The notes under the pieces were generated by a model. That model had not been told where the DNA came from and did no database searches. It was given only the letters and a program-made list of their open reading frames with translations. From assembly GCF_023277925.1 (NCBI RefSeq), contig NZ_CP063832.1, forward strand, positions 186,001-250,000: a stretch of DNA of 64,000 bases, in the 5' to 3' direction. A program made the translations under genes and the position numbers. Positions 40,275 to 47,703 of the stretch are shown here, in pieces. This DNA is from Pseudomonas entomophila. Lineage in GTDB: Bacteria > Pseudomonadota > Gammaproteobacteria > Pseudomonadales > Pseudomonadaceae. The number at the start of each line of letters is the position of its first letter. Position 1 is the first letter of the stretch.

Positions 40275-41774
40275 GTGTCATTGAAAAAGAACATCATTGC
40301 CAACTACGTCAGTCAGATTTATGTTGCGCTAATCGGTATAGTCATTTTGCCTCTTTATATGAAATCGATGGGGGCGGAAGCTTACGGCCTGATCGGCTTC
40401 TTTACCATGCTGCAATCCTGGTTCATGTTGTTGGACCTTGGGTTGACGCCCACCGTCGGACGGGAGACGGCCAGGTTCAAGGCTGGTAGTATGTCGGCCA
40501 TTGCTTACAGGCGCCTGGTTCGGGCATTGAATAGTATCTTCCTGATTATTGCAGTCGTCGGTGGCGTAGGGCTACTGGTTTGCTCTGACACCATTTCGAC
40601 TCATTGGCTTAAAGCCGAAACGTTAACGCATGATGTGGTGGTTGGGGCGGTCCAGATTATGGCGGTTTGTATTGCGCTGCGTTGGATGGGCGGGTTGTAC
40701 CGAGGGGTCATTACCGGCAGTGAAAGATTGGTGTGGCTGAGTGGGTTCAACGCGGTAATCGCCTCGTTGCGCTTCATTGCGGTTTTTTTCTCGATGCACC
40801 TCTACGGGTATACGGTGATCGTATTCTTCGTTCATCAACTTGTCGTTGCGGTTATCGAGTTTGGCGGCTTGCTATTGATGGCGAGGTCATTGTTGCCCAC
40901 GCTCGAAAAAGGTGAGCAACCGATCGGATGGTCGTTTGGCTCAGTCAGGCCGCTTCTCAAGTTTGCGTTGAGCATTGCTTTCACCTCATCGGTTTGGGTG
41001 CTGGTCACTCAGTCCGATAAGATGATCCTGTCGGGTGTCCTGCCGCTGGCTGAATATGGGTATTTCACGTTGGCCGTATTGGTGGCGAGCGGGATCATGG
41101 TGCTCAGCGGCCCTGTGAGCAGTGCGATTCTTCCACGTATGGCCAGGCTGCATGCGGAAAAGAAAAGTGACGAAATGATTCGCCTGTATCGAATCACCAC
41201 CCGTTTCATCGCGACTTTCATTGGTTCAGTCACCATTGTGCTGGCATTCTGCGCGAGACCTCTTCTTATCATCTGGACTGGGGACGAGGCGCTTGCCGCC
41301 ACCACCGCGCCCGTGCTGAGCTTGTACGCTTGGGGTAATGGGTTCTTGGCGTTGGCGGCGTTTCCTTACTATCTACAGTATGCAAGAGGTGACTTGAAGT
41401 ATCATCTGGTGGGCAGCCTGGCCACCGTTTGTATTCTGGTGCCGGCAATGGTCATTGCCGCCTCGAAGTTTGGTGCCGTGGGTGCCGGATGGGCGTGGCT
41501 GCTAACCAATGGTTCATTCCTGTTGATATGGGTGACCTATGTGCATTACAAACTTGAACCAGGGTTGCAGTGGCGGTGGTTGCTGTTCGACTGTTTTAAA
41601 GTGGTTTTACCGGCAGTGTTGGTCGTTTGGGGGGGGGTACAGGTCATCGATTTCTCCTCTGACAGGTTGGCGGCACTGGCTCAGGTGATTGCGGTTGGCT
41701 TATTAGCGTTGGCTGTTTCTTGCAGTTTATCAGTGCGTTCTATTTTAGTTGCCTTCAAAGGGGCGCGAGGTTGA
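40275..41774 (+). CDS. wzx: O-antigen flippase (Wzx-like)
   Basis: The 499-residue MOP-superfamily protein has about 12-14 transmembrane helices and opens LKKNIIANYVSQIYVALIGIVILPLYMKSMGAEAYGL, typical for polysaccharide flippases. It should move the und-PP-linked O-unit across the inner membrane. GTG 40275 follows the preceding stop by 1 nt. A 9-G run at 41629-41637 lies near the 3' end (VVWGGVQV); slippage there would change only the last helices. Confidence 0.88.
   Translation: MSLKKNIIANYVSQIYVALIGIVILPLYMKSMGAEAYGLIGFFTMLQSWFMLLDLGLTPTVGRETARFKAGSMSAIAYRRLVRALNSIFLIIAVVGGVGLLVCSDTISTHWLKAETLTHDVVVGAVQIMAVCIALRWMGGLYRGVITGSERLVWLSGFNAVIASLRFIAVFFSMHLYGYTVIVFFVHQLVVAVIEFGGLLLMARSLLPTLEKGEQPIGWSFGSVRPLLKFALSIAFTSSVWVLVTQSDKMILSGVLPLAEYGYFTLAVLVASGIMVLSGPVSSAILPRMARLHAEKKSDEMIRLYRITTRFIATFIGSVTIVLAFCARPLLIIWTGDEALAATTAPVLSLYAWGNGFLALAAFPYYLQYARGDLKYHLVGSLATVCILVPAMVIAASKFGAVGAGWAWLLTNGSFLLIWVTYVHYKLEPGLQWRWLLFDCFKVVLPAVLVVWGGVQVIDFSSDRLAALAQVIAVGLLALAVSCSLSVRSILVAFKGARG
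41629..41637 (+). repeat. 9-G homopolymer in wzx
   Basis: Nine consecutive G encode W-G-G-V at about residue 452 of Wzx. It is the second-longest G run seen in the window. Confidence 0.9.
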
Positions 41775-41775
41775 G

Positions 41776-42684
41776 ATGGTCGGTCAGGTGAAAGTGTCTA
41801 TTTGTATCGTGACGTACAATCAGGAGCAATACATAGCGGAGTGCCTGCAAAGTGTCGTCGATCAAGTGGCTGACTTTTCATTTGAGGTGGTTGTCAGTGA
41901 TGACGCTTCATCAGATCGGACGCCAGAGATAATCAGAGATTTTTCGCTTAAGTATCCAGGGTTGTTCAAGGTGTTTTTGCACGAGAAGAACCTGGGGGCG
42001 GGCGATAATTTTGTGTTCGCACACCAGCAAGCCCGGGGTGAGTATATTGCTCATCTTGATGGTGATGATTACTGCTTGCCTGGAAAGTTGCAGGCGCAAG
42101 CGGATTACCTGGATCAAAATCCTCGTTGTAATATTGTGTGGCACAAGATGCTGGTGGAATTACCTGATGGTAGTCTCCTTGGGCACTCACAGGTGCCTGA
42201 TTCCATGAGGGGGGCGGCTGGATATGTCTACGATATGGAGTTTGATCGAGGGGCAATTATTCAGTTTATTGCTGTGGGTGCCAACAGCTCGAAGATGTAT
42301 CGGAAAAACGTGCGAGAGTACGAGGTAGCTGACTTCGATACGCTTGATTACTTTGCCAATGTCGAGCAGGTGGGTGACGGCGTTGGCTGTTTTGCCTGTG
42401 ACAGCCCGCTGGGGGTTTATCGTGCGGGTGTTGGAGTGTCCTCTGGGAGCAGCAAGACGCGCTTGCTGCTATGCAAGACCTTCCTGTACTTCGCAAGCAA
42501 ATATCCTCAGTACAGGTCGCAGGTCAACACCGCGGCATTGACCTACCTGTTGGTAGACTTGAAAAACTGCAGAGGCACGTGGTGGGATTTCTTCAAGGTT
42601 TACCTGAGAACGTTTCATCCGCTTTCCGTGGTCAGGTTTTATCGTGGCATGAATGTCATCAGGCAGTTGAGGCTAGGCAAATGA
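41776..42684 (+). CDS. Glycosyltransferase family 2 (O-antigen assembly)
   Basis: The 302-residue GT-A enzyme has VSICIVTYNQEQYIAECLQS (6-25), VVSDDASSDRTPEI near 40 and the metal-binding DXD in HLDGDDYCLPGKL near 99. ATG 41776 lies right after the wzx stop; an upstream in-frame ATG (41749) would overlap wzx. It is cytoplasmic and adds one sugar residue. The stop overlaps the next gene by 4 nt (ATGA). Confidence 0.9.
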   Translation: MVGQVKVSICIVTYNQEQYIAECLQSVVDQVADFSFEVVVSDDASSDRTPEIIRDFSLKYPGLFKVFLHEKNLGAGDNFVFAHQQARGEYIAHLDGDDYCLPGKLQAQADYLDQNPRCNIVWHKMLVELPDGSLLGHSQVPDSMRGAAGYVYDMEFDRGAIIQFIAVGANSSKMYRKNVREYEVADFDTLDYFANVEQVGDGVGCFACDSPLGVYRAGVGVSSGSSKTRLLLCKTFLYFASKYPQYRSQVNTAALTYLLVDLKNCRGTWWDFFKVYLRTFHPLSVVRFYRGMNVIRQLRLGK

Positions 42685-43211
42685 TTTTACTTGCGAACAT
42701 TCGTCAGGATCTTCAGCGTTACACGAACGGTGGTGGTGTGTTGCGTTCGCTCAAGATAGTGCTCGCCAGCCATGCGTTTCACCTGGTGTTTTTCTATCGA
42801 CTGGGTGTCTGGCTTTCGGCAATACCGCTGGTAGGGGGGGGGGTGCGAATTCTGTTCGAATATCTTATTCGGGTGGTCTATGCGAGTGATATCTCGCTGC
42901 GCGCGCAGATCGGGCCGGGGCTGGTGATCATGCATGGGCATGACATTGTCATTGGCAGTTCTGTGGTCATTGGAAGGAACTGCAAAATACTCAACGGTGT
43001 GACGTTTGGAAACAAGGACACCGAAGCCTTGGATAATCAGCAACCCTGCCTGGGTGATAATGTGGTTGTGGGCACCGGTGCGAAGATTCTAGGGGGGGTA
43101 AAAATTGGCAGTCGCGTAAAAATTGGCGCCAACAGTGTAGTGACCAAAGATATACCTGATGGTGCGACGGCTGCCGGTGTGCCTGCGCGCGTTATTTCAG
43201 TAAATAATTAA
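42681..43211 (+). CDS. CysE-like serine O-acetyltransferase family acyltransferase
   Basis: The 176-residue left-handed beta-helix protein has hexapeptide repeats from about residue 70 on, including ISLRAQIGPGLVIMHGHDIVIGSSVVIG with the catalytic His, and the tail GVKIGSRVKIGANSVVTKDIPDGATAAGVPARVI. It is too short to have the full N-terminal helical domain of CysE. In an O-antigen locus it is more likely to O-acetylate a sugar than to make O-acetylserine. A 10-G run at 42834-42843 lies in codons for V-G-G-G-V, so its reading frame is exposed to slippage. Confidence 0.82.
   Translation: MILLANIRQDLQRYTNGGGVLRSLKIVLASHAFHLVFFYRLGVWLSAIPLVGGGVRILFEYLIRVVYASDISLRAQIGPGLVIMHGHDIVIGSSVVIGRNCKILNGVTFGNKDTEALDNQQPCLGDNVVVGTGAKILGGVKIGSRVKIGANSVVTKDIPDGATAAGVPARVISVNN
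42834..42843 (+). repeat. 10-G homopolymer in the CysE-like acyltransferase gene
   Basis: Ten consecutive G, from GTA-GGG-GGG-GGG-GTG at codons 52-55. This is the longest homopolymer I found in the window and sits early in a short gene. Confidence 0.92.
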
Positions 43212-43242
43212 ATCAAGAAGTGATTCGCACGAGGCCTGTCAA

Positions 43243-44427
43243 GTGCTAGTTTCACCATTTACCCTCCTGTTGGTTCTCTATTTTGTTGCCAATTTTATCT
43301 CGTTGGTTTTCGGGATCTATGATGGTGGGATGCTGCTGGAGGGGACATTTTTTGAGTTGGGTGCAGAGTCCCTGGTCTGGGCGTTTTTACTCCAGCAGCT
43401 ATTTGTATTCTTGCTGTGGGTCCTGTATCGGCTGCACATCCGGCGCTGTTCACGTGCGCCGCTGCTGTTGGGTGGCAATTACGGCCTGTTTCTTCTGGCC
43501 GTCCAATTGTTTTTCATGGCATACAATCAGATTGCCGGAATCAATGTGGCGGGGGTCGAGTCCCATGGGAGCGGCGCGCTTAACTACCTGTTTGTCGTTG
43601 TTCCACCGGATGTGTTGTTTGTTCTGATTGGCGTCGGATTGCGTTCGAGTCGTTGGTTCTGGTTGAACTGCCTGGTTTTCCTTGCGTCCATGTTCTTGCG
43701 TGGTTGGATGGGGGGGATCTTCGTCGTTGTGGTGCTGATCATGTGCAGAAGCTACCCCATTCATATTTCCATGAGGAGTTTCTTCCGCGGTATGGCCGGC
43801 CTAGGATTCGTGGCGCTGCTCCTGCCAGTCGTTATTGAAGCGAAATGGGCAATGCGAACGGGCGTGAGTATATCGGCCTTCATGGAGGGGCTCGCGGCGT
43901 TGAGCCTGGAGGGCTATGGGGAGGCGGTACGTTATGTCATGAACCGTTTGCAACACGTAGGGCATGTTGCCTTGATCATGGAACATGCAAGCACGCTGCA
44001 TGATTTCTATGTGAGCGGCGCCTTCATTCCCTACTGGGCGGACGGCCTCCCTCAAATGACCGTCTACAAGGTGCTGGGCTACGATTATCTGCGTGTCAAT
44101 ACGTTCCTCGTCAACGAAATATTTGGCTATCCGGACGCCTACTGGAACACCAACCCCGGCCTGGCGGGTTGGGCTGCCCTGCTTCAGGAACGAGCGGTCA
44201 TGCTGTTTATCTACGTTGTGGTGCTGTTGACTTTCGTCTATGCGGTACTCGGCAGGTATGGCGGTTCTCGCTATGTGTTGCTGATTGGCTGTTTTTCTCT
44301 TGTTTACCTTTACCATGGTTGGGTGGGCGCGTTTTTCAACTTATGCCTTTACGGCGTTTTCTTGATGGTTTTCGCGCGTCTGCGTTTGTTGCCGCGCTAC
44401 AGCGTTCGGGCAGGGTCTGCTCAATGA
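43243..44427 (+). CDS. wzy: Probable O-antigen polymerase (Wzy)
   Basis: The 394-residue hydrophobic protein has about 10-11 transmembrane segments and a large periplasmic loop around residues 205-300 (including ADGLPQMTVYKVLGYDYLRVNTFL). Wzy proteins show little sequence conservation; the assignment rests on topology, length, and position among wzx, glycosyltransferase and wbpV genes with no other candidate in the locus. GTG 43243 has GAGG 8 nt upstream. Codon use is less GC-rich than core genes. Confidence 0.65.
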   Translation: MLVSPFTLLLVLYFVANFISLVFGIYDGGMLLEGTFFELGAESLVWAFLLQQLFVFLLWVLYRLHIRRCSRAPLLLGGNYGLFLLAVQLFFMAYNQIAGINVAGVESHGSGALNYLFVVVPPDVLFVLIGVGLRSSRWFWLNCLVFLASMFLRGWMGGIFVVVVLIMCRSYPIHISMRSFFRGMAGLGFVALLLPVVIEAKWAMRTGVSISAFMEGLAALSLEGYGEAVRYVMNRLQHVGHVALIMEHASTLHDFYVSGAFIPYWADGLPQMTVYKVLGYDYLRVNTFLVNEIFGYPDAYWNTNPGLAGWAALLQERAVMLFIYVVVLLTFVYAVLGRYGGSRYVLLIGCFSLVYLYHGWVGAFFNLCLYGVFLMVFARLRLLPRYSVRAGSAQ

Positions 44428-44508
44428 GGGTGTGTGTCGGCCAATCAGTTGCCTGCTGTGCAGGACGTTTTGCAAAGTGCTGTTGAATTCGAGAGTGGCA
44501 GGGTTAGC

Positions 44509-45639
44509 ATGAAACCGGTACTACTGATCGTTGTTAACGATCCGGCTTTTTTTATTTCTCATCGATTGCCGATTGCCGAGTCTGCGCGCGAGGCGGGGTA
44601 CGAAGTTCACGTGGCTACGCGAGCGGGGGCGCGGGTCTCTGACATCTCACGTCTTGGTTTTGCTCACCATGAATTGCCCTTGTCGCGCAGTGGAAAGAAT
44701 CCACTTCTTGAGTTGAAGTCGCTGCTGGCACTTTGGGCATTGTGCTGGCGCGTACGTCCCAATGTGCTGCATCTGGTAACCATCAAGCCCGTTCTATACG
44801 GCGGTATCGTTGCCCGGCTTTCTCCAGTCCGGGGGGTACTGGCCGCCATTTCAGGGCTTGGATTCGTTTTCATGGCCCAAGGCGGAAAAGCATCGGTACT
44901 GCGCAAGATCATTTCGCTGATGTACCGAGTGGCATTGGGTAAGCGAAACCTCAGGGCGGTTTTCCAGAATCCAGACGATCAGAAGGCTCTGGCTTCCCTT
45001 GGCGCGATCACAGCGGCGAAAAGTGTGCTGATTCGAGGATCCGGCGTGGACTTGCGACAGTACTCACCTTGCCCGGAGCCTGCCGGTCAGCCCGTGGTGA
45101 CGCTCGCCGGGCGACTGTTGCGTGACAAAGGGGTGCTCGAGTATGTGGAGGCTGCCCGAACCCTCCAGCAACGCGGAATCAGTGCAAGCTTTCAGCTGGT
45201 CGGCGACCCGGACCCTGGCAATCCCACCAGTATCAGTGCGGATGAGTTGTCGGATTGGGGGCAGCAAGGCATTGTCACCTGCCTGGGTTATCGGGCGGAT
45301 ATGGAGACGGTGTTCCAGCGTTCGCATATCGTTGTCCTGCCTTCTTATCGTGAAGGTTTGCCGAAAGTCTTGGTGGAGGCTGCTGCCTGCGGCCGCGCGG
45401 TAGTTACCACCGATGTCCCTGGGTGCCGTGACGCGATCGAGCCAGGTATTTCCGGACTGTTGGTACCCGTACGCGACGCGCACGCGCTGGCCGATGCGAT
45501 CGAGCAACTGGTCGTGGACACGCAATTGCGCCAGGACATGGGCAAGGCGGGCAGGGCGCTTGCCGAGCGTGCCTTTGCGATCGAAAGCATCGTCGCACAA
45601 CACCTGGACATCTATCGCACCCTGGAGAACAACGCTTGA
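44509..45639 (+). CDS. Glycosyltransferase family 4 (WbpU/WbpT-like position)
   Basis: The 376-residue GT-B enzyme has an N-terminal MKPVLLIVVNDPAFFISHRLPIAESA with HRL typical of CapM/PglA-type transferases, and a C-terminal PSYREGLPKVLVEAAACGRAVV E-x7-E motif near 285. ATG 44509 was chosen for the canonical start, although the frame is open 25 codons 5'. It precedes wbpV, wbpL and wbpM, matching the layout of the P. aeruginosa O6 cluster (wbpT/U-wbpV-wbpL-wbpM), and probably adds the sugar next to the initiating QuiNAc-like residue. Confidence 0.88.
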   Translation: MKPVLLIVVNDPAFFISHRLPIAESAREAGYEVHVATRAGARVSDISRLGFAHHELPLSRSGKNPLLELKSLLALWALCWRVRPNVLHLVTIKPVLYGGIVARLSPVRGVLAAISGLGFVFMAQGGKASVLRKIISLMYRVALGKRNLRAVFQNPDDQKALASLGAITAAKSVLIRGSGVDLRQYSPCPEPAGQPVVTLAGRLLRDKGVLEYVEAARTLQQRGISASFQLVGDPDPGNPTSISADELSDWGQQGIVTCLGYRADMETVFQRSHIVVLPSYREGLPKVLVEAAACGRAVVTTDVPGCRDAIEPGISGLLVPVRDAHALADAIEQLVVDTQLRQDMGKAGRALAERAFAIESIVAQHLDIYRTLENNA

Positions 45640-46610
45640 AACAGCGAAAAGTGCTGGTTACCGGAGCAAGTGGCTTCGTCGGATCCCGTGTGGTCGATCG
45701 ATTGCTGCTCGACCACACCATCGAGGTCCTTGCCGGAACCCGCCGTCCCAAGGGCGATTTGCCTGCCGGTGCCACACCCGTGGTCATGGGCGCCCAGGGA
45801 GAGGGGCGTGACGAATTATCGCTGGCAGGTGTGCAAGCGGTTATCCATTGCGCTGCCCGCGTACATGTCATGAATGAGCAATCGTCAGATCCGCTCGCCG
45901 AGTTTCGCAAGGTGAATGTCGAGGGGAGTCTGGCGTTGGCACGCCGTGCCGCAGCCGACGGGGTCGAGCGCTTCATCTTCATCAGTTCGATAAAGGTCAA
46001 TGGCGAGGGCACCGATGGACGCCGACCTTACCAGGCCGATGAACTGCCACACCCGGTCGACCCTTATGGTATCTCCAAGCTTGAAGCCGAGCAGGCGCTT
46101 CAGGCACTGGCGCAGGAAACGGGAATGGGCGTTGTGATCATTCGCCCGGTCCTGGTCTACGGCCCGGGGGTCAAGGCCAACTTCCAGGCGATGATGAAGT
46201 GGCTGGTAAAGAAGGTTCCTCTACCTTTGGGGCTTGTCCACAACAAGCGCAGCATGGTCGCGCTGGACAACCTGGTCGATCTGATCAGTGTCTGCATTGA
46301 CCACCCGAACGCGCTCAATCAGGTGTTTCTTGCCAGTGATGGCGAAGACCTCTCTACCCCAGAACTGTTACGCAGGACCGCCAAGGCGCTTGGGACCAAG
46401 GCAACGCTTCTGCCCATCCCGGCATGGGTGCTGAAAGCGGCTGCTCGCGCCATTGGTCGAACCGGTGTGGCGGAGCGCCTGTGCGGTTCCCTGCAAGTCG
46501 ATATCGGCAAGACACAACAACTGCTCGACTGGACGCCACCCCTGAGTGTTGATCAAGCTCTGTCCCTTACTGCCCGTCACTACCTGGACCTGGAACGTTC
46601 GAAAGCATGA
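45636..46610 (+). CDS. wbpV: WbpV-type NAD-dependent epimerase/reductase
   Basis: The 324-residue extended SDR has VLVTGASGFVGSRVVD (6-21), the catalytic Ser and Tyr-Lys in FISSIKVNGEG near 114 and PYGISKLEAEQAL near 143. In P. aeruginosa O6 WbpV, with WbpM and WbpL, is needed for the QuiNAc residue and is thought to reduce the 4-keto intermediate. The TTG at 45636 gives a 4-nt overlap with the preceding gene; GTG 45651 is an alternative start. It overlaps wbpL by 4 nt. Confidence 0.88.
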   Translation: MKQRKVLVTGASGFVGSRVVDRLLLDHTIEVLAGTRRPKGDLPAGATPVVMGAQGEGRDELSLAGVQAVIHCAARVHVMNEQSSDPLAEFRKVNVEGSLALARRAAADGVERFIFISSIKVNGEGTDGRRPYQADELPHPVDPYGISKLEAEQALQALAQETGMGVVIIRPVLVYGPGVKANFQAMMKWLVKKVPLPLGLVHNKRSMVALDNLVDLISVCIDHPNALNQVFLASDGEDLSTPELLRRTAKALGTKATLLPIPAWVLKAAARAIGRTGVAERLCGSLQVDIGKTQQLLDWTPPLSVDQALSLTARHYLDLERSKA

Positions 46611-47623
46611 CTCTCTGGTTGATTCTACCCTTGCTTCTTTTGCTGGCCTGGCTGCTGACAGGGTGGCTGCGTCGTTATGCCTTGGCACGCAGCATCATCG
46701 ACGTACCTAATGCGCGTAGCTCCCATACCGTACCGACACCCCGTGGCGGTGGGGTGGCCATTGTTCTGACGTTCCTGGCTTCGGTGCCGGTTCTGGCCAG
46801 TCAAGCGTTGCTCGACTGGAGCCTGGCTTGGGCGCTGTTGGGGGCAGGATCGGGTATCGCCATCCTGGGCTTTCTGGACGACCATGGGCACATCGCGGCC
46901 CGATGGCGGCTGTTGGGGCACTTCACTGGCGCGGCCTGGGTGCTGTTCTGGCTTGGTGGGTTACCACCGCTTCAGGGCTTTGGACATGAGCTGGCGCTGG
47001 GCTGGGTCGGCCATGTGCTAGCGCTTTTCTACCTGGTATGGCTACTTAATCTGTACAACTTCATGGACGGCATTGACGGTTTGGCCAGTATCGAGGCGAT
47101 CTGTGCCTGCCTGGGGGGGGCTCTACTATATTGGCTCAGTGGCCATGGCAGCGAGGCTTGGGGAGCGATTGCACTGGCATGCGCCGTAGCAGGCTTCCTG
47201 ATCTGGAACTTCCCTCCCGCACGCATCTTCATGGGGGATGCCGGAAGCGGTTTTCTGGGTATCGCCCTGGGTATCCTATCGCTGCAGGCAGCGTGGGTCG
47301 ACTCAAGCCTGTTCGCGGCGTGGTTGATCTTGCTGGGGGTCTTTGTCGTTGATGCGACGGTCACGCTGGTACGTCGCTTGCTGCGTGGAGAGAAAGTCTA
47401 TGAAGCACACCGCAGCCACGGCTACCAGTTCGCCTCGCGGCAGTTTGGCCGGCACATGCCGGTAACCCTGGCGGTATTGGCAATCAATGTCGTCTGGCTA
47501 TTGCCTCTGGCCTGTGCGGTTGCCCTTGGCAAGCTCGACTGTGTCGTCGCTCTGATGATCGCTTACGCACCGTTGGTATTGCTCGCCATCAAGTTCAATG
47601 CCGGGCAGGCAGAGCACCGCTGA
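46607..47623 (+). CDS. wbpL: WbpL-type und-P sugar-1-phosphate transferase (initiating)
   Basis: The 338-residue multi-pass membrane protein of the MraY/WecA family has about 10-11 helices, with motifs RSSHTVPTPRGGG near 38-50, LYNFMDGIDGLASIEA near 147-162 and the catalytic-loop FMGDAGSGFLG near 207-217. It should start O-unit assembly by putting QuiNAc-1-P or FucNAc-1-P on undecaprenyl phosphate. ATG 46607 overlaps the wbpV stop. An 8-G run occurs at 47113-47120. Confidence 0.92.
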   Translation: MTLWLILPLLLLLAWLLTGWLRRYALARSIIDVPNARSSHTVPTPRGGGVAIVLTFLASVPVLASQALLDWSLAWALLGAGSGIAILGFLDDHGHIAARWRLLGHFTGAAWVLFWLGGLPPLQGFGHELALGWVGHVLALFYLVWLLNLYNFMDGIDGLASIEAICACLGGALLYWLSGHGSEAWGAIALACAVAGFLIWNFPPARIFMGDAGSGFLGIALGILSLQAAWVDSSLFAAWLILLGVFVVDATVTLVRRLLRGEKVYEAHRSHGYQFASRQFGRHMPVTLAVLAINVVWLLPLACAVALGKLDCVVALMIAYAPLVLLAIKFNAGQAEHR

Positions 47624-47703
47624 TCACCTGTTAAGCTGGGCAACAGGCAATCGAAAATAATATGCCTGCGCTCAGGTGATGAGGAAGGAAATACAGAGGG
47701 GAT

